This document shows, one piece after another, positions 1 to 7,743 of a DNA stretch of 64,000 bases. The DNA comes from an uncultured Collinsella sp. (GTDB taxonomy: Bacteria; Actinomycetota; Coriobacteriia; Coriobacteriales; Coriobacteriaceae): NCBI GenBank assembly GCA_902496335.1, contig CABVAO010000001.1, positions 62,001 to 126,000 on the forward strand, read 5' to 3'. The position numbers and the translations under genes are program-made. Every line of letters starts with the position of its first letter. The stretch's first letter is position 1. The notes beneath the pieces were generated by a model that ran no database searches, was not told the origin of the DNA, and was given only the letters and a program-made list of their open reading frames with translations.

Positions 1-34
1 CATCCTCGGCAATCTTCTTGTTATCGACAGCCAT
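1..34 (-). CDS. Start of a probable sugar PTS permease gene (partial, runs off left edge)
   Basis: Only the first 11 codons are inside the window (MAVDNKKIAED). The ATG follows an AGAAGGGA ribosome site. A short N-terminus of the form DxKKIAED is common at the start of PTS EIIB domains of beta-glucoside or sucrose permeases. The gene lies just downstream of a BglG-type antiterminator gene and its RNA target, which is the usual place for the controlled PTS gene. The call rests mainly on that context, because the visible protein is too short to identify by itself. Confidence 0.5.
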   Translation of the reverse strand, partial: MAVDNKKIAED

Positions 35-173
35 GTCGAATCCCTTCTCTTCCAACTAAAGGTCTGTGGGGTTTCACAGCGCCAAGACGCACGATTCTGC
101 TCGCGCCTGCGCAGCACGCGATGCCCGTTGGCAAGAGATTTGATTACATGTGATTCCCGGGTGGATCGACATG

Positions 174-234
174 AAAAAAGCCCCGCGCACAACCGACAGA
201 GACCCAATGGGGGCCTCGACAGAATCGGTAGTGC
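174..234 (-). terminator. Leader terminator controlled by the antiterminator
   Basis: On the minus strand GCACTACCGA (plus 225-234) can pair with TCGGTTGTGC (plus 187-196). This is followed by GCGGGGC and a run of six T. The 5' arm is also the 3' half of the RAT element, so the two structures exclude each other. It sits between the bglG-like gene and the PTS gene. Confidence 0.75.
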
Positions 235-263
235 CTCTCGGAGCTGCGCCGTGAGTAACACCC
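227..263 (-). promoter_or_regulatory. Ribonucleic antiterminator (RAT) for the BglG/LicT protein
   Basis: Read on the minus strand, the two conserved halves GGGTGTTACT (254-263) and AGGCACTACC (227-236) match the LicT/SacT RAT pattern (GGxTGTTACT ... AGGCAxxACC). The 3' half overlaps the terminator stem, the classic arrangement in which the bound protein prevents the terminator from folding. Confidence 0.8.
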
Positions 264-375
264 AACACACGGCGAGTATATGCGGCAGATACGTTTACTG
301 TGGCTCAGATTGCCGACAAACGGTAGGAAACGACCCGCGAACGGTCACTATGACGGAAATAAAACGCCAGAGAAC

Positions 376-1212
376 CTATTTATTCAAGCTTGCAGGAGCC
401 ACGCGATTCACGTGCATGATCAGATAGACGAGCTCTTCTTGGGCCAATGGCTCGCCAAAGGCCTCTTGAATCAGAGCGTCAATACGATAAGCGCAGCGCG
501 ATGCCGCAGGATATTGCTCCACGAGCACGTCGTAAAGACCTGAGTTCTCGGTGTCAATCGGCTCTTTCTTTGCCACGCGATCGAGCAGATAGCGCACATG
601 GGTGGCAAAGCGAGTAAAAGCAAACGACGAGCGATCGACCGTCACGCCCAACTCTTCCTGAATAATCGCAACCGTCATATCGAGAAGATGTTCCTCGTGC
701 TGTTCTGCAAGCACGCGCCGCTCGCTCGGCTTAATCGCCGCATTGATAATCGACATGGCGATACCCGCGGCCTCACTCTGGGGCATGCGAACGGCAAAAG
801 TTTTCTTAATGCCACGAACAGCCAGCTCGCCCAAGCGGTATTCAATGGGATGCAGCTGCTCCAGATCGCGCTTGAGCGGCAACGACACCACCATATGTTC
901 GCGGGCGCGCTTAATAGCAAACTGGATATGGTCTGCCAGCGTAATGGGCAGATTAGGACTCAATTCGTACGAAAGCTGTCCGGTCGCAATATCTGCCAGC
1001 TGAGCAGAAAACTCAAGCACCTCGGGGTCGACCTCGTCGATGAACGCCAGATACTTTGGATCGATGCCGTAAAAGGTACGCGTAATAACGTCAAGATCGA
1101 CCTCGTGCGGCATGTCGCCAAAACCGATACCACGACCCAACGCGATAAGCTGGCGCCCCGCACCATCTTCGCAGACGGCAGCGTTGTGGTTAATGCGCTG
1201 GATAGCCCTCAT
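376..1212 (-). CDS. BglG/LicT-family transcription antiterminator
   Basis: A 278-residue RNA-binding antiterminator. Residues 1-58 form the co-antiterminator domain (MRAIQRINHN ... GRGIGFG), followed by two PTS regulation domains (about 65-170 and 171-278). Candidate phosphorylation histidines are H95 in PRD1 and H205 and H267 in PRD2. The second PRD1 position, normally His in a motif like IALHIVNA, is Ser154 (IAMSIINA). Known family role: it binds the RAT in the leader of a PTS operon when the sugar is present, and phosphorylation by HPr and EII adjusts its activity. The RAT and PTS gene lie directly downstream. The start is the ATG at 1212, because the CAT domain begins there; a longer reading frame to 1257 adds residues unlike the family. 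Confidence 0.93.
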   Translation of the reverse strand: MRAIQRINHNAAVCEDGAGRQLIALGRGIGFGDMPHEVDLDVITRTFYGIDPKYLAFIDEVDPEVLEFSAQLADIATGQLSYELSPNLPITLADHIQFAIKRAREHMVVSLPLKRDLEQLHPIEYRLGELAVRGIKKTFAVRMPQSEAAGIAMSIINAAIKPSERRVLAEQHEEHLLDMTVAIIQEELGVTVDRSSFAFTRFATHVRYLLDRVAKKEPIDTENSGLYDVLVEQYPAASRCAYRIDALIQEAFGEPLAQEELVYLIMHVNRVAPASLNK

Positions 1213-1285
1213 GGAATCACCGTTCCTGCAAACACACGCCGTGTAGACCATCCACACGGCGCGTTCATTCTACCTGCACTTCTAA

Positions 1286-1831
1286 TTACAGTCCAAAAAA
1301 GCCAAGGATTTGATCGCGGCTTACGGGCTTGTAGTCATTGGCGTCGAGGCCCACATCGTAGCGGTAAATGGGGCGCTCGCGATCGCGGTTGCGCGCGTTG
1401 GTGCGGTCTCCCCTGCTGTGGATATGCCCGTGCAGCATGATGGCGCCACGCGCCTTGCCATTCCAGCTAAGCATGGGGTAGTGGCTCATAACCAGACGAT
1501 GGCCCTTGGCATAGCCGGGGGCAATCTCCAGATAATCACGCACGTCTTCCCAAATTTGCGGCACGTCGGGATCTTCCCAATCGCCGTCATGGTTACCACG
1601 GATGAGCGTCACGTTTTGGCAGGCAATACGCTCGCGCAGGCGCACCGCCTCCGCCAGGGGCAAACGATAGGTAAAGTCACCCAGAATGTAGAGACGGTCA
1701 TCCACAGCCACGCACTCATTGATGGCATCGATGACCTTGCGATTCATCTCCTCGACCGAGCCAAACGGCCGGTCCATGTCGTGCAAGATATTCGTATCGC
1801 CCAGGTGCAGATCGGCGGTAAACCACATCAT
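1286..1831 (-). CDS. Calcineurin-like metallophosphoesterase
   Basis: About 181 residues. Metal-binding motifs of the metallophosphatase fold are visible: DLHLGD near the N-terminus (DxH), LGDFTYR (GDxx), IRGNHDGD (GNHD), SHYP and LHGHIHSR (GHxH). This is the short, single-domain form found in many bacteria, sometimes next to nucleic-acid or nucleotide hydrolysis genes; the substrate cannot be read. The ATG at 1831 was chosen because GAGGACA lies 7 bases ahead, while the longer start at 1846 has no good ribosome site. It probably shares a transcript with the small genes upstream. Confidence 0.88.
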   Translation of the reverse strand: MMWFTADLHLGDTNILHDMDRPFGSVEEMNRKVIDAINECVAVDDRLYILGDFTYRLPLAEAVRLRERIACQNVTLIRGNHDGDWEDPDVPQIWEDVRDYLEIAPGYAKGHRLVMSHYPMLSWNGKARGAIMLHGHIHSRGDRTNARNRDRERPIYRYDVGLDANDYKPVSRDQILGFFGL

Positions 1832-1897
1832 CGTCTCTGTCCTCATTTCGCAACGTGTTCAACTCGTGCTAAGTATACAGACGCAGCGATGCGGCGG

Positions 1898-2077
1898 TTA
1901 TCCAAAGAACCCGCCGAACAGTCCGCGGCGGCGCTTGTCTTGCTTTTTCGAAGCGTCACCCTGGGTATTCTTATCCTGCCGCTTCTTACGATCCCGCTCC
2001 AACTCATCGTCATCGAGTAGTATATCCCACTCAAACGGATCGTCTGTCAGATCGAACTGGTCGTCGTCATCAAACAT
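1898..2077 (-). CDS. Small charged protein of unknown function (59 aa)
   Basis: A 59-codon frame between the HIRAN and phosphoesterase genes, preceded by AAGGGAG at good spacing. The product has three zones: an acidic N-terminal half (MFDDDDQFDLTDDPFEWD ...), a Lys/Arg-rich middle (DRKKRQDKN ... KKQDKRRR), and a Gly/Phe C-terminus (GLFGGFFG). No Cys or membrane segment is seen and no family is recognised. The frame is tightly packed, 18 bases after the HIRAN stop, which together with the ribosome site argues that it is translated. It could be a small adaptor or regulatory protein, but nothing in the sequence shows which. Confidence 0.65.
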   Translation of the reverse strand: MFDDDDQFDLTDDPFEWDILLDDDELERDRKKRQDKNTQGDASKKQDKRRRGLFGGFFG

Positions 2078-2095
2078 GGCAGTCTCCCTTACCGA

Positions 2096-2422
2096 TTAGC
2101 GTGCATCCACCACGTAGAGTCCAACACGCACCTGATGCCACGGGCTGCGCTCGGGAGCAACCTGTTGCACGCGGGCCTCAAATACGTCCTCATGGCCGTA
2201 ATACATCATCAAGGACAGCGGGCCGACCTCGTTTCCCGGAACATAGCCAAGCTTGGTGTTGCCACAGTAAATCGCAACCGCCTCGGGATCATGGGGATTA
2301 TCGCGCTCGGCGCACAGCGTCAGTTTATCGCCCACTTTAAGATCGCCTAGGACCAAAGCGCCGTCGGCATATTGAAATCCTGCGATATGAAATGACAGAA
2401 GAACACGTGAAGGCTCGTACAT
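2096..2422 (-). CDS. HIRAN-domain protein
   Basis: A 108-residue protein that is almost entirely one HIRAN domain. Diagnostic features are FHIAGFQYADG near the N-terminus, LKVGDKLTLCAERDNPHDPEAVAIY, and KLGYVPGNEVGPLS. HIRAN domains are known as DNA-end or damage-binding modules in SNF2 helicases and also occur alone in bacteria, where their job is largely unknown. The ATG at 2422 follows AGAGGAG; the frame extends to 2452 without a better site. It is followed closely by the 59-aa gene and the phosphoesterase, suggesting a three-gene minus-strand operon. Confidence 0.85.
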   Translation of the reverse strand: MYEPSRVLLSFHIAGFQYADGALVLGDLKVGDKLTLCAERDNPHDPEAVAIYCGNTKLGYVPGNEVGPLSLMMYYGHEDVFEARVQQVAPERSPWHQVRVGLYVVDAR

Positions 2423-2627
2423 GGCAACTCCTCTAACGGCCGGATAAACCAACGCTTAACCTCACTGAGAAGTTTACGGGCCCGTGCGGACACGAATTCA
2501 CCCGCTCGCGCCTTTCACCCAGTTGCCGCAACGCTTGCGAGACAGAGCGCTTGCAGATAAGATAGGGGTACGGATGGCACCCGTGGCAGCGGGTCTTGCC
2601 AACTCTGATACACGTTTTCATCGTGAG

Positions 2628-2662
2628 AAGTGGCCGTCTTCGCTTACGCGGGGCGGCCACTT
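2628..2662. terminator. Intergenic hairpin downstream of the aldehyde dehydrogenase gene
   Basis: Nine-base perfect arms AAGTGGCCG and CGGCCACTT with a 17-base loop. It lies just past the stop of the aldehyde dehydrogenase gene and ahead of the HIRAN gene. T-runs are short on both sides, so it may be a weak terminator or a transcript-end stabiliser. Confidence 0.5.
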
Positions 2663-2685
2663 TGTTTGCCCCATGTCATCTGATT

Positions 2686-4065
2686 CTAATGCACAAACAT
2701 GCGCACGAACTTGTGCTTCCAGCTTGCGTAAGGAGCGTAGCGGAATGGCACGTCCAGCCACGTTGCCTTGTTCACGATGCTCTTCTTATGGCTAAACGTA
2801 TCGAAGCTCTCGCGGCCATGGTACTGCCCCATGCCGCTCGCGCCCATGCCGCCAAAGCCCATATGGCTCGTAGCCAGATGCATGATCGTGTCGTTGACGC
2901 AGCCGCCGCCAAAGGGCACGTAGCGCACAAAGCGCTGCTGAACTGCGCGATCCTGGCTAAAGATATACAGAGCCAGCGGCGTCGGACGATCCGTAATAAA
3001 CGTCTCGGCCTCGTCTAGGCTCTCAAACGTCAGCACCGGCAAGATGGGGCCGAAAATCTCCTCCTGCATCACGGCGTCATCGGGGGTCACGCCGTCCAAA
3101 ATCGTCGGCTCAATCTTGAGCGATGACTCGCGCGCCGTGCCTCCAAACACAACCTTATCGGGATCGATCAGTCCACGCACGCGCGCAAAATGCTTGGCGT
3201 TGACGATATGCCCATAATCCTCGTTATCGAGCGGATGCTCGCCAAACATACGGCGGGCCTCTTCCCTGATGAGGTCCAGCAGCTCGTCGTGCACGCGCGC
3301 ATCGACCAGCAGGTAGTCGGGCGCCACGCAGGTCTGCCCCACGTTGAGCCATTTACCAAAGGCGACACGCCGCGCCGCAACCTTCAAGTTTGCCGTCGCA
3401 TCCACGATGCAGGGGCTCTTTCCGCCCAGCTCAAGCGTCACGGGCGTAAGGTTTTTACTTGCGCGCTCCATGACGAGTTTGCCGACCGGAACGCTACCGG
3501 TAAAGAAGATCTTGTCCCAGCACTCATCGAGCAGCGCTTCGTTTTCGGCGCGCCCGCCCTCGACAACCGTCACCAAACGGGGGTCAAACGCCTCTTCGCA
3601 GATTTGCTTGAGCACCGTGCTCGATGCCGAAGCATAGGCACTCGGCTTGATGACCACGGTATTGCCCGCGGCAAGGGCGCCGGCGAGCGGCTCGAGCGTC
3701 AACAAAAACGGGTAGTTCCACGGTGCCATGATGAGTGTGACGCCATAGGGCACGGCTTGCGTTTTGCACACGCTCACGGCGTTAGCGAGATCGCACGGAC
3801 GCAGGCGCGGACGACTCCACCGCGCCACGTGAGCGATCTGATGACGAATCTCGGAAAGCGACGTACCAATCTCGCACATATAGGCCTCGTCATGCGACTT
3901 CCCCAAATCGGTCTTGAGCGCATGGGCGATATCGGCCTCGTGCGCCCGTACCGTATCGCGTAAACTCACGAGCGCGCGACGTCGAGTATCGACATCAAAC
4001 GTAGCGTGCGTCTTAAAGTAGGCGCGCTGATCGCCGACGATGCGCGCAATTTCCTCGGTGTTCAT
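2686..4065 (-). CDS. Aldehyde dehydrogenase, class 3 type
   Basis: A 459-residue NAD(P)-dependent aldehyde dehydrogenase of the short class-3 (ALDH3/YwdH-like) type. The visible catalytic apparatus is complete: APWNYPF (oxyanion Asn), the cofactor region VIKPSAYASASS, FTGSVPVGK, LELGGKSPC (general-base Glu) and NVGQTCVAPDY (nucleophile Cys). EEIFGPILPVL and the C-terminal GMGQYHGRESFDTFSHKKS are also class-3 features. It is the second gene of a minus-strand pair, 8 bases after the iron alcohol dehydrogenase. The two enzymes could interconvert an alcohol, its aldehyde and the acid; the substrate is not evident. Confidence 0.95.
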   Translation of the reverse strand: MNTEEIARIVGDQRAYFKTHATFDVDTRRRALVSLRDTVRAHEADIAHALKTDLGKSHDEAYMCEIGTSLSEIRHQIAHVARWSRPRLRPCDLANAVSVCKTQAVPYGVTLIMAPWNYPFLLTLEPLAGALAAGNTVVIKPSAYASASSTVLKQICEEAFDPRLVTVVEGGRAENEALLDECWDKIFFTGSVPVGKLVMERASKNLTPVTLELGGKSPCIVDATANLKVAARRVAFGKWLNVGQTCVAPDYLLVDARVHDELLDLIREEARRMFGEHPLDNEDYGHIVNAKHFARVRGLIDPDKVVFGGTARESSLKIEPTILDGVTPDDAVMQEEIFGPILPVLTFESLDEAETFITDRPTPLALYIFSQDRAVQQRFVRYVPFGGGCVNDTIMHLATSHMGFGGMGASGMGQYHGRESFDTFSHKKSIVNKATWLDVPFRYAPYASWKHKFVRMFVH

Positions 4066-4073
4066 GGACCCTC

Positions 4074-5294
4074 CTAGTTCTCGTCCTCAAACATACCACC
4101 CGCGACGACCTCGTACATATGCTCGAGCTCCAGGCGGTCCATCAAAAGCGGAACGGGGTACAGCGGATTGGCCTCGGCATCGGCATGTGCCGCCATCTGC
4201 GGAATGTCGGAGCGGCGAATGCCCGAGACATATCTGGGGATTCCCAGGGTCTCGTTCATACAATCGATCCAATCGATAAAGGCCTCGGCCGCCAGGCTGT
4301 CCTGCGCGTTAACCGGCGCGATGCCGGCCATGCGGGCGAGATCGGCGAGCTTAGGAGTAGCAGCTTCGCCATAAGCGCGAAGCATATGCGGCAGGATGAT
4401 CGCGTTGGCCAAACCGTGCGGAATTCCGTATCGGCCGCCCAGACTGTGCGCGATGGCATGCACATATCCAACATAGGAGCGCGTAAAGGCAACACCAGCC
4501 TTATACGCCGCCGAAAGCATATTGCGACGCGCACGCATGTTGTCGCCATGCTCATAGGCCTCGAGCAAATTGTCGTGGATGAGCTGCACCGCCTGTCGTG
4601 CCATCTTGCGTGTATAGGGCGTGGTGCTTCGCCCGATAAAGGCCTCGACGGCATGCGTCAGGGCGTCCATACCCGTCTGCCCCGTAATGGAGGCGGGCAG
4701 ACCGCGCGTAAACTCGGGGTCGTGCACCGCAAAGCGCGGGATAAGCACAAAGTCGTTAATGGGGTACTTGTAGTGCGTCTCGTCATCGGTGATAACCGCC
4801 GCGAGCGTGACTTCGCTTCCCGTACCTGCCGTAGTGGGAACGGCGATGAGCAGCGGCAGGCGACGATGAATCCGCAGCAGGCCGCGCATCTTGTTGATGG
4901 GCTTGTTTGGCTGCGCAATGCGCGCCCCTACGCCCTTGGCGCAGTCCATGGCCGAGCCACCGCCAAAGCCGATAACAGCCTGGCAGGCGCTCTCTCGATA
5001 CAGGGACGCCGCCTCCTCCACATTCGAGACCGTGGGGTTCGCACGCGTTTCGGCATAGACCGCAACGCCAACCCCCTGAGCCGTAAGCGCACGCTCGAGT
5101 GATGCCGTGAGCCCCAAACGTGCAATACCAGGGTCCGTCACGATAAGGACCTTCTGGATCGAGCGCTTTTGAAGCACCGCGGGCACATCCTCGGCATGCT
5201 CCAAAATGCGCGGCTCGGTATAGGGCAGCACCGGCAATGCGATGCGAAAAACCGTTTGATACGTTCGGCACCAGGCGCGGCGGGCTAGATGCAT
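4074..5294 (-). CDS. Iron-containing alcohol dehydrogenase
   Basis: A 406-residue group III alcohol dehydrogenase. It has an N-terminal NAD(P)-binding half (VLIVTDPGIARLG; VIGFGGGSAMDCAKG; AVPTTAGTGSEVT) and a helical iron-binding half (GQTGMDALTHAVEAFIG; YVGYVHAIAHSLGG; YGIPHGLANAIILPH). Asp and His residues of the metal site are present. The start at 5294 was chosen because MHLARRAW begins the conserved part and GAGGGAG lies about ten bases upstream; the frame runs on to 5351. It is co-transcribed with the aldehyde dehydrogenase 8 bases downstream. Palindromes in the upstream spacer suggest control by a repressor not encoded here. Confidence 0.94.
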   Translation of the reverse strand: MHLARRAWCRTYQTVFRIALPVLPYTEPRILEHAEDVPAVLQKRSIQKVLIVTDPGIARLGLTASLERALTAQGVGVAVYAETRANPTVSNVEEAASLYRESACQAVIGFGGGSAMDCAKGVGARIAQPNKPINKMRGLLRIHRRLPLLIAVPTTAGTGSEVTLAAVITDDETHYKYPINDFVLIPRFAVHDPEFTRGLPASITGQTGMDALTHAVEAFIGRSTTPYTRKMARQAVQLIHDNLLEAYEHGDNMRARRNMLSAAYKAGVAFTRSYVGYVHAIAHSLGGRYGIPHGLANAIILPHMLRAYGEAATPKLADLARMAGIAPVNAQDSLAAEAFIDWIDCMNETLGIPRYVSGIRRSDIPQMAAHADAEANPLYPVPLLMDRLELEHMYEVVAGGMFEDEN

Positions 5295-5312
5295 AAAGGA
5301 GGCTCCCTCATT

Positions 5313-5392
5313 TGTTGATTGGTCAACATTTGCTCGACCGATTTTACTCATCGGAGGTCACAGACGACATGTCAGTCGTTAATCAATCAACA
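5313..5392. promoter_or_regulatory. Candidate operator sites upstream of the dehydrogenase operon
   Basis: TGTTGATTGGTCAACA (5313-5328) is a perfect 6-base inverted repeat. The first nine bases, TGTTGATTG, reappear inverted as CAATCAACA at 5384-5392. Such paired sites in front of an operon are typical of dimeric repressors. The protein that binds is not known. Confidence 0.45.
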
Positions 5393-5438
5393 TCTTCATA
5401 TCTCAAAATTGTTTTATTAAAAATCATTCCTAATAGGC

Positions 5439-5466
5439 TTCACATTTGGTTGCATTTATGGATAAT
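5439..5466 (+). promoter_or_regulatory. Candidate sigma-70-type promoter for rubrerythrin
   Basis: TTCACA (5439-5444), a 16-base spacer, and GATAAT (5461-5466). It lies about 85 bases ahead of the rubrerythrin start in an AT-rich island. The remaining leader contains a GC-rich imperfect hairpin (about 5484-5517). Confidence 0.45.
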
Positions 5467-5550
5467 AGAACCCGTCAAGACGCACGTCCGGAGAGGGCCC
5501 TTACGGGACCGGACAAGCGCCCCATCGCCATCGATCGAAAGGATCGAATC

Positions 5551-6111
5551 ATGAAGTTTGTTTGCCCCGTTTGCGGTTATGTGGAAGAGTTCGACGGCGA
5601 CCAGCTGCCCGAGGACTTCAAGTGCCCCCAGTGCGGCGTTCCCGGTTCTCGCTTCCTGAAGCAGGAGGAGGGTCAGCTCGAGTGGGCTGCCGAGCACGTC
5701 GTGGGCGTCGCCAAGATGGAGGGCGTCTCCGAGGACATCGTTGCCGACCTGCGCGCCAACTTTGAGGGCGAGTGCTCTGAGGTCGGTATGTACCTGGCCA
5801 TGGCTCGCGTCGCCCATCGCGAGGGCTATCCCGAGATCGGCCTGTACTGGGAGAAGGCTGCCCACGAGGAGGCCGAGCATGCCGCCAAGTTCGCCGAGCT
5901 CCTGGGCGAGGTCGTGACCGACTCCACCAAGAAGAACCTCGAGATGCGCGTTGAGGCCGAGAACGGCGCCACCGCCGGCAAGACCGATCTTGCTAAGCGC
6001 GCCAAGGCCGCTGGCCTCGATGCCATCCACGACACCGTGCACGAGATGGCTCGCGATGAGGCCCGCCACGGCAAGGCTTTCGCCGGCCTGCTCAAGCGCT
6101 ACTTTGGCTAA
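5551..6111 (+). CDS. Rubrerythrin (reverse type: rubredoxin domain first)
   Basis: A 186-residue non-heme iron protein that reduces hydrogen peroxide in anaerobes. Residues 1-45 are a rubredoxin domain with two iron-binding pairs (CPVCGY and CPQCGVPGS). The rest is a four-helix ferritin-like diiron domain with the Glu/ExxH ligands ([30 protein letters not shown]). The rubredoxin-first order is that of reverse rubrerythrins rather than the classic type. ATG 5551 is set by the start of the rubredoxin domain and the AAAGG upstream. Codon use is strongly biased, as in a highly expressed gene. A strong terminator follows, so it is probably monocistronic. Confidence 0.95.
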   Translation: MKFVCPVCGYVEEFDGDQLPEDFKCPQCGVPGSRFLKQEEGQLEWAAEHVVGVAKMEGVSEDIVADLRANFEGECSEVGMYLAMARVAHREGYPEIGLYWEKAAHEEAEHAAKFAELLGEVVTDSTKKNLEMRVEAENGATAGKTDLAKRAKAAGLDAIHDTVHEMARDEARHGKAFAGLLKRYFG

Positions 6112-6145
6112 GCCAATCGCTTGAGACATAACCTCTAGCTCGATG

Positions 6146-6175
6146 AGGCCCGGACCGCATGGTTCGGGCCTTTTT
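6146..6175 (+). terminator. Rho-independent terminator after rubrerythrin
   Basis: AGGCCCG/CGGGCCT arms around an 11-base loop, followed by TTTTT. It also lies at the 3' end of the convergent pdxR gene. Confidence 0.85.
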
Positions 6176-6182
6176 CGTGGGC

Positions 6183-7598
6183 TTATTGCAGCCGTTCTTG
6201 AAGAACGATGAGCGACTGAGGGCTCAGGTCGTCGTATTGAATGAGGACGCGAGATGGAGCGTTCTTAGTCGATGCCCGATCACCCGTCCACAGGCAATCG
6301 GCGATATTGACATAGGAAATACGAGCGTCAGCGAGAGCCTTCGCGAAACTCTCCCCCGCCTTGTCCTCGGCCAGGGCAACGGCACAGTAAAGGCCCGCGT
6401 CTGCATGCTCAATCGAGACCTTCCCTGCCGGAAACGCTTTCCGTACAAGCGCCGCTAGGCCATCACGCGCCTCGCGAGCACGAACGCGCACGCGGTTCAC
6501 ATGTCGCTCGTAATCACCCGATTCCAGCAAACGCGCCAAGGCGACCTGATCGACAGAACTTACCGACGAGGCGTAAAAACCAAGGTCGCGCCTAAACCGT
6601 TCCATCAGCTCGTCGGGCAGCACCATGTACGCTAGACGCAACGCCGATGACAGGCTCTTCGAAAACGTGTTGGTGTAGATAACCGACTGGGAGGCATCGA
6701 TCGACGCGAGCGCGGGAATTGGCTTGCCGGCAAGGCGAAACTCACAATCAAAGTCATCTTCGATGAGGTACCGACCTGGTCGCTCGGCGGCCCAGCTCAG
6801 CAGCGCATAGCGACGCGCAATGCTCGTCACAAGACCGGTGGGATACTGATGGGACGGCATAAGGTGAAGGACATCGGTCCCAGTTTTCTGCAGAGCGGTC
6901 AGGTCCACGCCCTCATCATCCAACGGGATATGTCGAACTTTGCAGCCCATAGCCTGATAGATACGCGTCAGACGCAAATAGCCCGGATCCTCAACCGCAT
7001 ACACCTTGTCCGCGCCAAGCAACTGAACCAACATGGTATCGAGCAGCTGGGCGCCCGCACCGATAACGATGTTGTTGGGGTCGACATTCATACCCCTTGT
7101 CCCGTGCAGATGGTGAGCAATTGCGCGTCGCAGCCGAGCAGTGCCCTGCGCCGGTGCGGGCGAAAAGATTTCGCGCTCGTCTTCGGATGCCAGCGTCGCC
7201 CGTAGCGCGCTTTGCCAAAGCCGCGCCGCCTCCAAAGCAGAAGGAGAAAGCGCATCGAATCGCTCGACCTGTCCGTTGACATCATGCACGCTGGGGCCCA
7301 CAGAGACGGCATCTCGGTCGATGCCCTCCGCAGCCGAAGCCAAAACCGGTGCATCCGGAAGCTCGCAAGCGTAGTAGCCACGACGTGGTATTGAGCAAAT
7401 ATAGCCCTCAGCGAGTAACTGGCTATATGCATTCTCGATGGTAATGACACTGATTCCCAGATGACTGGCAAAGGCGCGCTTAGACGGCAAATGCTCCCCC
7501 GCCACAATGCGTCCAGCTACGATATCATCTCGAATTTGCTGGTAAACATACTCATAGAGCGATGCTTCGCCGCGTTTTTCCAAATTGTAGTCAAGCAT
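6183..7598 (-). CDS. pdxR: MocR/PdxR-family regulator (GntR helix-turn-helix fused to aminotransferase fold)
   Basis: About 471 residues. The N-terminal GntR winged helix (EYVYQQIRDDIVAGRIVAGEHLPSK ... ISVITIENAYSQLLAEGYI) is joined to a fold-type I aminotransferase domain with the PLP lysine in TNTFSKSLSSALRLAY. Known role of PdxR proteins: they sense pyridoxal phosphate and control pdxST. This gene is divergent from pdxS, and tandem repeats lie in the shared spacer, which fits that role. ATG 7598 with AGGTGATAGG upstream is preferred over a TTG at 7631. The MocR family also includes regulators of other pathways; the gene context makes PdxR the best reading. Confidence 0.9.
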   Translation of the reverse strand: MLDYNLEKRGEASLYEYVYQQIRDDIVAGRIVAGEHLPSKRAFASHLGISVITIENAYSQLLAEGYICSIPRRGYYACELPDAPVLASAAEGIDRDAVSVGPSVHDVNGQVERFDALSPSALEAARLWQSALRATLASEDEREIFSPAPAQGTARLRRAIAHHLHGTRGMNVDPNNIVIGAGAQLLDTMLVQLLGADKVYAVEDPGYLRLTRIYQAMGCKVRHIPLDDEGVDLTALQKTGTDVLHLMPSHQYPTGLVTSIARRYALLSWAAERPGRYLIEDDFDCEFRLAGKPIPALASIDASQSVIYTNTFSKSLSSALRLAYMVLPDELMERFRRDLGFYASSVSSVDQVALARLLESGDYERHVNRVRVRAREARDGLAALVRKAFPAGKVSIEHADAGLYCAVALAEDKAGESFAKALADARISYVNIADCLWTGDRASTKNAPSRVLIQYDDLSPQSLIVLQERLQ

Positions 7599-7609
7599 GA
7601 GCCTATCAC

Positions 7610-7678
7610 CTGACCTTATTAAGTCATTCAATCTGGTATTAGTCTGACCTTGTAATTATCTCGAAAACTGAGTATTTT
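7610..7678 (+). promoter_or_regulatory. pdxS promoter with tandem PdxR-type sites
   Basis: CTGACCTTATTAA (from 7610) and CTGACCTTGTAATT (from 7644) are direct repeats 34 bases apart, about three helical turns. MocR regulators are known to bind such direct repeats. The second copy overlaps a -35 box TTGTAA (7650-7655), followed by a 17-base spacer and TATTTT (7673-7678). Control of both pdxS and pdxR from this spacer is likely. Confidence 0.6.
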
Positions 7679-7743
7679 GTCATACCCAGCTCCCCGATAG
7701 GATGTTCCGTCAAGCAATGCACATGCCAACCAAGGGAGCAACC

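Noticed and set aside
1843..2034. 63-codon minus-strand frame
   Set aside because: Overlaps the better-supported 59-codon gene in another frame and has no ribosome site.
2433..2660. 75-codon minus-strand frame upstream of the HIRAN gene
   Set aside because: Cys/Arg-rich product with no family and no ribosome site; overlaps a hairpin.
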